Positions 32,851 to 41,687 of a stretch of DNA of 64,000 nt are shown here, piece by piece; the first letter of the stretch is position 1; each line of letters opens with the position of its first letter. This stretch comes from JBCBTJ01 sp039818665 (lineage in GTDB: Bacteria > Pseudomonadota > Alphaproteobacteria > Caulobacterales > Hyphomonadaceae): contig JBCBTJ010000001.1 of the NCBI GenBank assembly GCA_039818665.1, positions 1 to 64,000 on the forward strand, written 5' to 3'. A program made the translations under genes and the position numbers. The notes beneath the pieces are model-generated. The model saw only the letters and a program-made list of their open reading frames with translations, was not told the DNA's origin and ran no database searches.

Positions 32851-34238
32851 GCCGCGCGCGCGCCCGCCGCGATGAGACGGGGATCAGTGATCCGGCCGGC
32901 GAGCGCGCTCGCCGCGACGGTCGCTGGGCTCGCGAGATGGGTCCTCACACCGGGCCCTTGGCGGCCTTCAAAGTTGCGATTGGTCGAGGAGACGACGCGC
33001 GCGCCGGGCGGGAAGGTCTCGCCGCCGGCGTAGAAGCACATGGCGCATCCCGGCTCGCCCCATTCGAAGCCGGCTTGTGTGAAGATCCGGTCCAAGCCTT
33101 CGGCCTCGGCCGCCGCACGAACCGCTTTGGAGCCCGGCACGCAGACGGCGCGTACGCCCGGAGCCACCCGGCCGCGGCCGCGCAACACCTCCGCCGCGGC
33201 GCGCAGATCGCTCAACCGGCCATTCGTACACGACCCGATGAACGCGCCTTCGATGGCAAGGTCAGCAAGGCACGCGCCTGGCGCCAGCCCCATATAGGCG
33301 AGCGCCTTCGCATCCTCGCCAGCCCGCCCGTCGACCCGGACCGCATGTTCCGGACTGGTCCCCCAACTGACCATGGGTGCGACGTCGCCCGCCTCGATTT
33401 GGATCTCCCGGTCGAACGCCGCGCCCGGGTCCGTGCACAGCTCCGCCCAGTCGGTGCGCGCGGCTTGCCAATGACTTTCGCCCGGCGCGAAGGGTTTGCC
33501 GCGCAGACCTTCGATCAGCGTCTGATCCGGCGCAATCAAAGCCGTGAACGCCGCGAATTCGACGGCCAGGTTGCAGAGCGTCAGCCGGCCTTCCAATGGC
33601 AGCGCGTCGATCGCGGTCCCTGCGAACTCCACCGCCATGCCCGACCCGCCGGCCGCGCCATACGCTGCGATCAAGTGCAGAGCGAGGTCTTTCGCCGTCA
33701 CGCCGGGTCCCAGGCGGCCGTCGACGCGCACGCGCATCTGACTCGGCTTGGCGACGCGCAGCGCGCCTGTCGCCATGGCGTGCTCAGCTTCGGACGACCC
33801 CACGCCCCAGGCGAGCGCGCCAAGGGCGCCGAGGCTGCAAGTGTGGCTGTCCGGACAGATCAGCGACAGACCGGGCAGGGCGAGGCCGAGCTCTGGCGCG
33901 ATCACATGAACAATGCCCTGGCGCGGGTCATCCGTGTCGATCAAATCGACGCCCGCCTCGCCGGCCATGCGGCGGGTTTCGGTGATGAAGGCCTCCCCGC
34001 CCGGCGAGCGCGCCTCGTCTCGGCCCCTTCCAGCGCGAAACGACACGATATGATCCATCACGCAGAAGACGCGGCGCGGATCGAGGACCGACCGGCCCGC
34101 CTCCGCCAGGCTTTTCAGCGCGACCCCGCCCGTCCGCTCATGCAACAGCACGCGGTCGATCGCGACCAGGTCCGCCCCGTCGCCGGCGTCGGCGATGCGG
34201 TGTCGCCGCCAGAGCTTGTCGAACAGCGTTTCGGCCAA
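32847..34238 (-). CDS. leuC-like: 3-isopropylmalate dehydratase-type large subunit
   Basis: A 463-residue aconitase-family protein. It has CPDSHTCSLGALGALAWG, GSSEAEHAMATG, FIGSCTNGRLSDLR (first iron-sulfur cysteine) and GCAMCFYAGGE (the other two), so the [4Fe-4S] site is intact. It catalyses water removal and addition on a C4-C6 diacid. The start is a TTG at 34238, preceded by GGAGG with 5 bp spacing; a longer frame to 34430 runs across two operators and is rejected. Operator 34253 lies 14 bp upstream. Confidence 0.88.
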   Translation of the reverse strand: MAETLFDKLWRRHRIADAGDGADLVAIDRVLLHERTGGVALKSLAEAGRSVLDPRRVFCVMDHIVSFRAGRGRDEARSPGGEAFITETRRMAGEAGVDLIDTDDPRQGIVHVIAPELGLALPGLSLICPDSHTCSLGALGALAWGVGSSEAEHAMATGALRVAKPSQMRVRVDGRLGPGVTAKDLALHLIAAYGAAGGSGMAVEFAGTAIDALPLEGRLTLCNLAVEFAAFTALIAPDQTLIEGLRGKPFAPGESHWQAARTDWAELCTDPGAAFDREIQIEAGDVAPMVSWGTSPEHAVRVDGRAGEDAKALAYMGLAPGACLADLAIEGAFIGSCTNGRLSDLRAAAEVLRGRGRVAPGVRAVCVPGSKAVRAAAEAEGLDRIFTQAGFEWGEPGCAMCFYAGGETFPPGARVVSSTNRNFEGRQGPGVRTHLASPATVAASALAGRITDPRLIAAGARAA

Positions 34239-34252
34239 AAGAACCTCCGACC

Positions 34253-34268
34253 AAATGATATATCTTTT
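34253..34268. promoter_or_regulatory. GATATATC operator, site 7
   Basis: AAATGATATATCTTTT, 14 bp before the TTG start of the LeuC-like gene. A second identical copy is 74 bp away, before the divergent membrane-protein gene. Confidence 0.8.
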
Positions 34269-34326
34269 GCCAACCTGTTGGAAAGTGTTTCCGCCACGTC
34301 TTCCAGCCTCTGGGCAGACGAGCGGC

Positions 34327-34342
34327 AAATGATATATCTTTT
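34327..34342. promoter_or_regulatory. GATATATC operator, site 8
   Basis: AAATGATATATCTTTT, 26 bp before the ATG of the membrane-protein gene at 34369. Centre-to-centre spacing to site 7 is 74 bp, about seven helical turns, so bound dimers would lie on the same face of the DNA. Confidence 0.8.
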
Positions 34343-34368
34343 CCGCAAGTCGCCCGGGGGAGGACGAA

Positions 34369-35061
34369 ATGGCGGAATTCATTGCGACGCACGAGCTCGC
34401 CATTCTGCGATGGCTGCACATACTGGCCATGGTCTACTGGCTCGGCGGGGAATGGGGCGTCTTCCAAACCTCCTACAAAGTGGTCAATCCGGCCCTGTCG
34501 CTGGAAGAGCGCGGGCGGCACATGGACACCGCTTACCGCATCGACATCATGGCCCGCACCGGCATCATCTCGCTCCTGCCGCTGGGCCTCCATATGGGCT
34601 ATCTTTGGGGCGTGCAGCCGCTCGGCGGCGCCTGGCTCGTCGGCATGTGGATCCTATGGGCCGCATGGATGGGGATCACGTGGGGGGCCTTCGCCAATCG
34701 TGGCAAGCCGATCGGCAAGCGCCTCTCCGACATCGAGGATTGGACGCGCTATCTCTTGATCCCGACGCTGATCATCACGTCGATCTCGTCGCTCATGGGC
34801 AACGGCCCCTTCGCGGGCGGCGAAGGTCAGTATTGGTACGCCTCGAAGATCCTGACCTTCGGCCTGCTGCTCATCATCGGCGTGATCCTGCGCCTGATCA
34901 TGCACGAATGGCGCGCGCTGTTTCCGATCCTCGCCGAAGGCCCGAACGCAGAAGCCGAGGCGAAGTTGAAACGCTCGATCGGGATCGGCCGCTCCGTCGC
35001 CTATCTCTATTGGTTCGGCATCGCGCTCACGGCGTTTTTCGGCGCGGTGAAGCCGTTTTAG
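34369..35061 (+). CDS. Membrane protein of the VYWLGG type (possible electron carrier)
   Basis: A 230-residue protein with about six hydrophobic segments. It starts LAILRWLHILAMVYWLGGEWG, with a histidine in the first segment, and further on has DIMARTGIISLLPLGLHMGY. The gene at 46722 has the same landmarks (LHVLVFVYWLGGD, DMAPRSALILAFPTG), so they are paralogues. They resemble CopD/DUF2269-like membrane proteins, some of which bind haem, but this is tentative. It is a single-gene unit with an operator 26 bp upstream and is divergent from the LeuCD-like pair. Role unknown; membrane electron transfer is possible. Confidence 0.65.
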   Translation: MAEFIATHELAILRWLHILAMVYWLGGEWGVFQTSYKVVNPALSLEERGRHMDTAYRIDIMARTGIISLLPLGLHMGYLWGVQPLGGAWLVGMWILWAAWMGITWGAFANRGKPIGKRLSDIEDWTRYLLIPTLIITSISSLMGNGPFAGGEGQYWYASKILTFGLLLIIGVILRLIMHEWRALFPILAEGPNAEAEAKLKRSIGIGRSVAYLYWFGIALTAFFGAVKPF

Positions 35062-35070
35062 GGCCGCGGC

Positions 35071-36150
35071 CTATTCGGAGAAAAACTCGATATTGGCGCC
35101 GTCGGGCGTCTTAATGCGGAAGAGCGCGACCTCGCCATAGGGCGGGCGGTCGATGCGCGCCGGCTCGGTCTCCAACGTCCAGCCGCGCTCCAGAATCGTC
35201 CGGGCCGCCGCCTCGGCGTCTTCCACGGGATAGGCGACCGACAGCCAGCCGAAATTCGGCGCGTTGCAGCGCTCGGCGTAATCGCGGCCTTCCAGTCCGT
35301 TGATCTCAATTGCCTCCAGACGCCCAAACTCGCCTTCGACGGGATAGAAGATCCCCGCCTTATAGGGGATTTCGGTGGTGAGGTTGTAGGGAATGCCGAG
35401 CGGCATGAAAGTTGGCTCGGGGTCGGTGTAGGGCTCGCCGAACCAGAATCGATCGAAGCCCAGCACGCCTTCGGCGAGCACGCGCATCGCCTCGCGATCG
35501 CGGACCATCTGCATAATGTTGAAGGGCTGGCTGAGGCGTTCGAAATCGCCAAAGGCTTCCGGCAGCGGCGGCGACAAGCGCTCATAGGCTTGGACCTGCA
35601 TCCCGCCCGGGCCGCGGAAGATGACGATCTTCAGGGTCGAGGCGCCGAATTGCAAATCGGCGATGGGCGTCTCGGTCCACCACCCCATAGCAACGGCGTC
35701 GTCATAGATCGCGCTCATATTCTTGGCGCGAACCATGAGACTGAAGAAACACCCCGTGTCCCAGGCACGCGCGCCGGGACGCGTCGGAACCTTGCGTCCG
35801 GCGTCGTCGAAACGGATCAACCGGATGAGACCATGCTCGCGGCCCGGCGCACGCAGCACCAAAGCCTCGCCGGACGCACCGTCCGGCAGGTCCCAATTGT
35901 CGATCAGGTCGCCCTCTGAGACCGATCCGCGCCAAACCGTCTCGAACCCGCCGATCTCGCGGAAGAAGCGCGCGGCTTCGTCAAGATCCGGCACCGAAGC
36001 CATCGCTTCGCGCCAGGGCTCGGTCGTGACTGGGCTGGGTTTGGCGTCCTCGGCCTCGACCAGCGCTGGCGGATCGGCGGACGCGCAGGCCGCCAGCGCC
36101 GCCGCCCAAAGGACAGCGACGGTCTTGGCGAGGCCGCGCTCGACCTCCAT
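35071..36150 (-). CDS. VOC-fold lipoprotein, two-domain
   Basis: A protein of 359 residues with a lipoprotein signal (VAVLWAAALAAC). Two VOC-type halves follow: the first with DLDEAARFFREIGGFETVW, the second opening FNIMQMVRDREAMRVLAEGVLGF and ending TPDGANIEFFSE. It is the second gene after the TonB receptor at 36155, 4 bp after its stop, so it probably acts at the outer or inner membrane on the imported ligand. It is longer than the VOC lipoprotein at 9884 by a whole domain. The reaction is unknown. Confidence 0.78.
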   Translation of the reverse strand: MEVERGLAKTVAVLWAAALAACASADPPALVEAEDAKPSPVTTEPWREAMASVPDLDEAARFFREIGGFETVWRGSVSEGDLIDNWDLPDGASGEALVLRAPGREHGLIRLIRFDDAGRKVPTRPGARAWDTGCFFSLMVRAKNMSAIYDDAVAMGWWTETPIADLQFGASTLKIVIFRGPGGMQVQAYERLSPPLPEAFGDFERLSQPFNIMQMVRDREAMRVLAEGVLGFDRFWFGEPYTDPEPTFMPLGIPYNLTTEIPYKAGIFYPVEGEFGRLEAIEINGLEGRDYAERCNAPNFGWLSVAYPVEDAEAAARTILERGWTLETEPARIDRPPYGEVALFRIKTPDGANIEFFSE

Positions 36151-36154
36151 CCGC

Positions 36155-38467
36155 CTAAAAGACGTGCTTCAAACGGAAGCCCCAGCGCCGCGGCTCATTG
36201 AGGTAGAGCGTGTTGGCGAGGTCGCTCTGCAAATAGATCGTGTTGGTGCAATTCGAACACTCGCCGATCAGCTGCCAAGCGCCGTCGTCGGTCGCCAGCG
36301 TCACACCGGCGTTAACGAGGAAGTAGCCGTCTTCGAAAGAGTTGGGCTGATTGTCGGTGGCGACAAAAGCCTCGCCCACATAGCGCACATTGAAATTCGG
36401 CGTCACAATCACGCCCGCTTGCGGAAAGGCGAAATCGTAAGCGCCGCCCGCCGCCACGGTGATCGGCGGTATGCGGACCGGTTCGGAGATCGCGCCATCG
36501 GGCGTCACAATGCCCGCCTCGCAAAGCCCGGCTGTCGACCCGCCGACGGCGATCGCGTCCAAGCACGCTTGCTGTTGGGCCAGGATGGTCGGGTCGATGC
36601 TGTCATATTCGGACTCTTGCCAGCCGAAGGATCCGAACAGCGTGAAGTCTTCATTGACCAGGATCTGCGTGTCGAGCTCAACGCCGTAAGTCTCAAGGTC
36701 GGCGAAATTGTCCGTCAAGAACTCGATGCTGCCCGACGCGGTGCCGACGCCCGAGATGACCTGGAGGTCGTTCACATCGAGGAAAAAGCCGGTCGCATTG
36801 AACCGGATCCGCTCGTCGAAGAGCAGCGTGCGCAAACCGCCTTCATAAGACCAGACCTCTTCGCGGCCGAAATTGGTGAGGAAGGAGGGGTCCGTGCCGC
36901 GTGCGTTCCACCCGCCCGACTTGAAGCCGTTGGTGGCCGACGCGAAGACGCTCACATCCTCGTTGAAATCCCAATTGATGACGAAACGCGGCGTCACGAG
37001 CGAGGTGCGGATATCGGTCGGAATGCCGGCGAGGAGCAGGTTCTCCGTATTCAGCGTGCCGGGACCGACGCCCTGATTGTCGAAGATCGCGATCTCTTTG
37101 TCTTCCTGCGTCCAGCGCACGCCGACCGTGAGCGTCAACGGATCGATGGGGCGGAAATCAGCCTGTGAATAGACCGCGATGGAGCTCGTATCGTTGAACA
37201 GAACGCGATCGGCGAGCACGATCGGGAAAGGCGCGGCGGCCGATCCGACGGTGAACACGTCGGCGAAGTCAGTGACGTTGCTTTCTTCAAAGTAGAAGAC
37301 GCCCGAGGTGATATCGAGCATGCCGTCGAGATAGGAGGCGAAGTACTTCGCCTCTATGCTCACCTGCTCGTGGTCGCCGTCATTGGCGATCGTAAACCCG
37401 CCGGTCGGGAAGCCTTGGCCGCCGAGACCGCCGTCGAAGAAATCGATGGTGAAGCTCTGCTCCAGATCGCGCCAACCGAAGATCAGATTGAAAACGCCGG
37501 GGCCGGTGTCGACTTCGAAATTCGCCGTGATCGCCGTGGTTTCATTGGAAACGCCAAGGCCCTCGCCTGCGAGAATGCGTTCGAGCGGCGCGCCGTCGTT
37601 CTCGGCCGACGACAGACCAGTGTTCGAAATGCGCTGGCCGGGACCAGACGGCAGGGCGAGAACCGACCCGCCCTCGACCGTATTGAGAAGGTTGAGCCCC
37701 TCGTCCTCACTATACTCCGCGCTGACATCGAGAGTGATCGCGTCGGTCATCAAGACGCGAAAATCGCCGCGGAAACCGAAGGCGTTTTGTCCGTTGAGGG
37801 TCTCGCCCGTCACCGGGTTTTCAACAAAACCGTCCTCGTCGACATAAAAAGCCGAGATCTTGGTGAGAAACGTCTCATTCACCGGCAGGTCGACGCTGCC
37901 GCGGACGGAAAACCGGTCGAAGCTGCCGAAGCCGCCTTCGACGAATCCGCCGAACTCCTCATCAGGCTTGGCCATGCGGATGACGACGGCGCCGCCCGTG
38001 GTGTTGCGCCCGAACAAGGTGCCCTGGGGCCCGCGGAGCACTTCGATGCCCTCGACATCGAAGAAGGCGACATTGTTGCCGTTCTGGCGGGCGAGATAGA
38101 TCTCGTCCACATAGGTGCCGACCGCCGGATCGAAAGTCGCGATCGACTCGACGTTGCCGAGGCCCCGGATGAAGTAGACGTTCGCCGAGCCGAGGCCCGT
38201 ATTGTTGCCGCCGTAAAAGTTCGGAACGTAGTCGATGATGTCGAGCGGCTCGGAGATTTGCAGCGCCTCGAGGTCTTCCGGGGAAAACGCTGTGATGGCG
38301 ATCGGCACGTCCTGAAGGTCTTCCTCGCGCCGCTGGGCGGTGACCGTGACCCGGTTCATCGTCATGGCGTCGTCTTCGCCAGCCTCTTGGGCCGCGGCTG
38401 GAGCTGCGAAACCGGCGCCGACCGCCGAGGCGGCCACGCTCGCGGCGAGAATCGATCGAATGCTCAT
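36155..38467 (-). CDS. TonB-dependent receptor
   Basis: A 770-residue outer-membrane receptor. It has a signal peptide (MSIRSILAASVAASAVGAGF to APAAAQ), a TonB-box-like MNRVTVTAQRREEDLQDVP, a plug (VYFIRGLGNVE, IEVLRGPQGTLFGRNTTGGA) and a barrel ending NEPRRWGFRLKHVF. It belongs to the group common in sphingomonad-like degraders. Upstream are an operator of the GATATATC type (38515) and a degenerate copy of the TTTGTCCGGACAAA element (38545), so it may answer to both regulators. A VOC lipoprotein gene follows. Confidence 0.92.
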   Translation of the reverse strand: MSIRSILAASVAASAVGAGFAAPAAAQEAGEDDAMTMNRVTVTAQRREEDLQDVPIAITAFSPEDLEALQISEPLDIIDYVPNFYGGNNTGLGSANVYFIRGLGNVESIATFDPAVGTYVDEIYLARQNGNNVAFFDVEGIEVLRGPQGTLFGRNTTGGAVVIRMAKPDEEFGGFVEGGFGSFDRFSVRGSVDLPVNETFLTKISAFYVDEDGFVENPVTGETLNGQNAFGFRGDFRVLMTDAITLDVSAEYSEDEGLNLLNTVEGGSVLALPSGPGQRISNTGLSSAENDGAPLERILAGEGLGVSNETTAITANFEVDTGPGVFNLIFGWRDLEQSFTIDFFDGGLGGQGFPTGGFTIANDGDHEQVSIEAKYFASYLDGMLDITSGVFYFEESNVTDFADVFTVGSAAAPFPIVLADRVLFNDTSSIAVYSQADFRPIDPLTLTVGVRWTQEDKEIAIFDNQGVGPGTLNTENLLLAGIPTDIRTSLVTPRFVINWDFNEDVSVFASATNGFKSGGWNARGTDPSFLTNFGREEVWSYEGGLRTLLFDERIRFNATGFFLDVNDLQVISGVGTASGSIEFLTDNFADLETYGVELDTQILVNEDFTLFGSFGWQESEYDSIDPTILAQQQACLDAIAVGGSTAGLCEAGIVTPDGAISEPVRIPPITVAAGGAYDFAFPQAGVIVTPNFNVRYVGEAFVATDNQPNSFEDGYFLVNAGVTLATDDGAWQLIGECSNCTNTIYLQSDLANTLYLNEPRRWGFRLKHVF

Positions 38468-38514
38468 GGGTGTCTTCCCTTCGTCGTCAGAGCCGAAGGC
38501 CCTCTGTCCTGATC

Positions 38515-38530
38515 AAATGATATATCTTTT
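38515..38530. promoter_or_regulatory. GATATATC operator, site 9
   Basis: AAATGATATATCTTTT, 47 bp before the TonB-receptor start at 38467. Confidence 0.8.
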
Positions 38531-38544
38531 TAGGCCCGCGACAA

Positions 38545-38558
38545 TTTGACTGGACAAA
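38545..38558. promoter_or_regulatory. Degenerate TTTGTCCGGACAAA-like element
   Basis: TTTGACTGGACAAA matches the 14-bp palindrome at 9299 at 12 of 14 positions; both differences are in the left half. It lies 14 bp upstream of operator site 9, before the TonB receptor. It may be a weak second operator or chance. Confidence 0.35.
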
Positions 38559-38584
38559 TTTTTCGACCAGTGTGGCTTTTCCGC

Positions 38585-39055
38585 CTACGGACTGGGCGAG
38601 GCCGCCTCTTCCGCGAGCGGAGCGACTTGAGTCGGCGCCGCCAAGCCCTCCACGAGGAACACGTCGAACTCGCCCCAGCCGCCTTCGATCCGCGCAGTGC
38701 GCGCCGCCACATAGTCCGGATCGTCCCAGAAGGCGCGGGCCGCCTCGACGCTCGGCCATTCGGCGATCACGTAGGAGGCGTAGCCGCCGTCGCCTTCCAG
38801 AACCTCCGGACCGCTGCCGATGGCGAGATAGCGCCCGCCATGCTTCTCGTAGAGCGGCGGCAGCTTTGCAGCGTATCCAGCGCCGAAGGCCTCATAATCA
38901 TGCACGACGCCCGTGACGATCATATAAGCGGGCTTCGCGGGCGCGGCGTCTTCGGCGGCCGCCTCAGGGCCGGCCAAAGCGATGCAAGCGCCCACCGCCC
39001 CGATCGCCATGCCGGCGAGCCCCGTCGCCGCCGCAAACCAGATCGACTTCTCCAT
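38585..39055 (-). CDS. DUF1330 protein with N-terminal membrane/signal segment
   Basis: A protein of 156 residues. The first 30 (SIWFAAATGLAGMAIGAVGACIALAG) form a signal or membrane anchor. A DUF1330 domain follows, with YMIVTGVVHDYEAFGAGYA, YLAIGSGPEVLEGDGG and SYVIAEWPSVEAARAFWDDPDY. An exported DUF1330 is unusual; the paralogue at 16239 has no signal. The ATG at 39055 is preferred to 39064 because an AGGA-rich site precedes it. It is divergent from the seven-gene operon at 39147 and shares its operator. Confidence 0.82.
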   Translation of the reverse strand: MEKSIWFAAATGLAGMAIGAVGACIALAGPEAAAEDAAPAKPAYMIVTGVVHDYEAFGAGYAAKLPPLYEKHGGRYLAIGSGPEVLEGDGGYASYVIAEWPSVEAARAFWDDPDYVAARTARIEGGWGEFDVFLVEGLAAPTQVAPLAEEAASPSP

Positions 39056-39098
39056 GATCCTCATCCCTTAGGTTCCGGCCTCGCCCTGGACGCCATTG

Positions 39099-39114
39099 AA
39101 AGAATATATCATTT
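39099..39114. promoter_or_regulatory. GATATATC operator, site 10 (reverse orientation)
   Basis: AAAGAATATATCATTT on the plus strand is AAATGATATATTCTTT on the minus strand; the non-conserved half is the weakest of the set. It lies between starts at 39055 and 39147 and would control the operon that contains the GntR/UTRA gene. Confidence 0.7.
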
Positions 39115-39146
39115 GAAGACAGAGACGGACGCAAGACAGGGCGCGC

Positions 39147-39845
39147 ATGACCGACCATCCCACCGAGCCGACCATGGCCGTCTCAGACAAGACGGCGCGC
39201 CAGATCTTTGAAGAGGTCCGCGCCAATCCCGCCCGCGCCCGTTTCGGCTTTGGCGACAAGATCGCGATTGTGAATGTCGACCCGCAAAAATCCTACACGC
39301 GCCCCGACCTCTTCCCGAAGACCGGCTATATCACCGATCCGCGCCAGATCGAGCACATCAACGAGATTTCAAAACGCGCCCGCGCCAAGGGCCTGCCCGT
39401 CGTCTGGACCCATGTCGCCTATATGGAGAACGCCGCCGACGCCGGCGTCTGGGGCACGCGGACCGACACGCCGGACAGTCTGCAGAACATCAAATCCGGC
39501 TCGGAGCGGAACGCCTTCGATGACCGACTCGACATCGATCCCGCCGTCGACGCTGTCTATGAAAAGCGCATGCCCAGCGCCTTCTTCGAGACGCGGCTCG
39601 CCTCATTCCTAACCTGGCACAAGATCGACACCGTCGTCGTCACCGGCGGGTCGACCTCCGGCTGCGTGCGCGCGACGGCGGTCGACAGTCTCAGCCACGG
39701 CTACCGCACCATCGTCCCCATCGAATGCGTCGCCGACAAACATGAGAGCTACCACTTCGCCAATCTCACCGACCTCCAACTGAAATACGCCGACGTGGTG
39801 GACGTCCAGGAGGTCTACGACTGGATCGAGGGGTATGCGGGGTGA
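39147..39845 (+). CDS. Isochorismatase-family amidohydrolase
   Basis: A 232-residue cysteine hydrolase of the isochorismatase fold. The triad is visible: D45 in IVNVDPQKSY, K140 in VYEKRMPSAF and C173 in TGGSTSGCVRAT. This subgroup includes N-carbamoylsarcosine amidase and maleamate amidohydrolase, so it likely releases ammonia from an open-chain amide. It heads a rightward operon of tandem PuuE-like hydrolases, a YjbR-like protein, a nitrilase-like protein, a YciI-like protein and GntR. Its stop overlaps the next gene's GTG. Maleamate-type activity is inference. Confidence 0.87.
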   Translation: MTDHPTEPTMAVSDKTARQIFEEVRANPARARFGFGDKIAIVNVDPQKSYTRPDLFPKTGYITDPRQIEHINEISKRARAKGLPVVWTHVAYMENAADAGVWGTRTDTPDSLQNIKSGSERNAFDDRLDIDPAVDAVYEKRMPSAFFETRLASFLTWHKIDTVVVTGGSTSGCVRATAVDSLSHGYRTIVPIECVADKHESYHFANLTDLQLKYADVVDVQEVYDWIEGYAG

Positions 39846-40789
39846 GCGGGCGCGCTGACCCCAACCTCTACGACTTTTGGCCCTATGAAGGCCGGCCTAG
39901 GATCGAATGGCCGGGCGGCAAGAAGCTCGCTTTCTGGGTCGCGCCGAACATCGAGTATTACGAGTTCGACCCGCCGGCGAACCCGCAGCGCAAAGCCTGG
40001 CCGCGCGGCAATCCCGATATCATCGGTTACTCCCAACGCGACTACGGCAACCGGGTCGGCCATTGGCGGCTGATGGATCTGCTCGACAAATACGGCGTGC
40101 GCGGATCGATCTCGCTCTCCATCGGATTGATCGACCACCACCCGGAGATCATCGAAGCCTGCAAAGACCGCCGCTGGGAATTCTTCTCCCACGGCATTTA
40201 CAACACGCGCTACAGCTACGGCATGGATGAGGCGCAAGAGCGAGCCGTCATCGAAGACTCGATCCGCTCCGTCGAGGCCGCGACGGGCGAGCGGATCCGC
40301 GGCTATCTCGCGCCGGCGCTCACCCACACCGAGCGCACGCTCGACCTCATCTCCGAACACGATTTTTGGTACACTTGCGACCTGTTCCAGGACGATCAGC
40401 CCCAGCCGATCAAAACCAAGTCCGGCAAGCTCGTCTCCATGCCCTATTCGCTCGAGGTGAACGATGTCATCACCTATGGCGCGCTGCGTATGAGCCCGGC
40501 GCGGTACACGGAGGTTCTAAAGCGCCATTTCGACCACCTGCTGGAAGAGGGCGCGCAGTCGGGCACGGTCATGTGCATTCCGCTGCACGCCTACCTCGTC
40601 GCCCAGCCGCATCGCCTGCGCCCCTTCGAGGAGGCGCTGAAACATGTCGCCGCCCACGCCGACGATGTGTGGATCACCACCGGCGCCGAGATCGCAGAGC
40701 ACTACCGCGACCAGTATTGGGACCAGACGTTGGCGGATGTCCGCGCCCGGGGCGCCGCGACAGGAGGGACCGGCTTTGCCCCTGCCTGA
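39842..40789 (+). CDS. Polysaccharide-deacetylase-fold hydrolase, first of tandem
   Basis: A 315-residue NodB-fold protein starting at a GTG that overlaps the amidohydrolase stop. It has KLAFWVAPNIEYYEFDPP, SQRDYGNRVGHWRLMDLLDKYG and FFSHGIYNTRYSYG, where the zinc-type HxxxH pair is absent. That fits the PuuE group, which opens cyclic ureides and amides without metal. It overlaps the next gene by 14 bp and is about the same length; the two could form one complex. Ring opening of a cyclic imide is the suggested role (inference). Confidence 0.82.
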   Translation: MSGRADPNLYDFWPYEGRPRIEWPGGKKLAFWVAPNIEYYEFDPPANPQRKAWPRGNPDIIGYSQRDYGNRVGHWRLMDLLDKYGVRGSISLSIGLIDHHPEIIEACKDRRWEFFSHGIYNTRYSYGMDEAQERAVIEDSIRSVEAATGERIRGYLAPALTHTERTLDLISEHDFWYTCDLFQDDQPQPIKTKSGKLVSMPYSLEVNDVITYGALRMSPARYTEVLKRHFDHLLEEGAQSGTVMCIPLHAYLVAQPHRLRPFEEALKHVAAHADDVWITTGAEIAEHYRDQYWDQTLADVRARGAATGGTGFAPA

Positions 40790-41687
40790 CGACTATCTGA
40801 CCTATCCCCATCGGTCCCACGGAATGGACCAGGATCGGTACGCTTGGGAGATGGCCGACCGTCGCGCACGCATTGATCTCGAAGGCGGCGCCAAAGCGGT
40901 GGTCTTCTTGATTGTTCCCCTGGAATTCTTCCCGCTGAACCCGCCGGCCGATCCGTTCAAGCATCCGGGCGCCATGGTCACGCCCTATCCAGACCTCCGC
41001 CACTACACGACGCGGGACTACGGCAACCGGGTCGGCGTCTATCGCATCCTGCGCGCGCTCGCTGCGGAAGGCCTCAAAGCGACCTTCGCGGTCAACGCCG
41101 AGATCGCGCGGCGCTACCCGCCGCTGATCGAAGTGGTGAAGGCGGGCGGGCACGAGATCGCCGCCCATGGCGTCTCCACCGCGCATATCCATCATGCCGG
41201 CCTGAGCGAGGCGGACGAGCGCGCATTGGTCGTCGGAACCCGCGAGACCTTTTCCGACGCCCGCACCTGGATGAGCCCTGCGCGCAATCAGAGCTTCGCC
41301 ACGCCGGACCTCGTCCGCGAAGCGGGCTTCGACATTTGTCTCGATTGGGAGATGGACCAGCGCCCCATCGCCATGCGCACCGACCATGGCCCGCTCGCTT
41401 GCCTGCCCAATCACAACGAACTCAGCGACTTCAATCTGCTTCAAGTGAAGGCCCAGACCGAAGACGAGTGGGCCGATCAAATCTTGGAGGCGGCCGGGTT
41501 CCTCATCAGCGAACACGCAGCGCGCGGCGCCCAGGCGATGGGCCTGACGCTGACGCCCTATGTCGCCGGCCAGCCCTTCCGGATCCACGCGCTGCGCCGC
41601 ATCCTCGCCGGACTCGCCGCGATGGACGGCGTACACGTCGCCACGGCCGCCGAGACGGCAGATCTCTTCGCGGAGGCGAGCCCATGA
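40776..41687 (+). CDS. Polysaccharide-deacetylase-fold hydrolase, second of tandem
   Basis: A 303-residue NodB-fold protein. The start is a TTG at 40776 with AGGAGG 8 bp upstream; a frame back to 40644 is a shadow. Like its neighbour it has RDYGNRVGVYRILRALAAEG, and then EIAAHGVSTAHIHHAGL, with more histidines than the first protein, so it could differ in metal use. Its stop overlaps the YjbR-like start (ATGA). The two tandem proteins share 'DYGNRVG' and similar order and probably arose by duplication. Confidence 0.8.
   Translation: MPLPDDYLTYPHRSHGMDQDRYAWEMADRRARIDLEGGAKAVVFLIVPLEFFPLNPPADPFKHPGAMVTPYPDLRHYTTRDYGNRVGVYRILRALAAEGLKATFAVNAEIARRYPPLIEVVKAGGHEIAAHGVSTAHIHHAGLSEADERALVVGTRETFSDARTWMSPARNQSFATPDLVREAGFDICLDWEMDQRPIAMRTDHGPLACLPNHNELSDFNLLQVKAQTEDEWADQILEAAGFLISEHAARGAQAMGLTLTPYVAGQPFRIHALRRILAGLAAMDGVHVATAAETADLFAEASP

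Noticed and set aside
33847..33858. CTGTCCGGACAG, a match to the TGTCCGGACA palindrome
   Set aside because: It lies inside the LeuC-like gene and encodes part of the conserved CPDSHT motif, so codon constraint explains it.
32224..34238. Leucine biosynthesis leuCD
   Set aside because: Motifs fit, but there is no leuA or leuB, and the operator, HMG-CoA-lyase-like and CoA-transferase neighbours favour a catabolic paralogue. A housekeeping role is not excluded without the rest of the genome.
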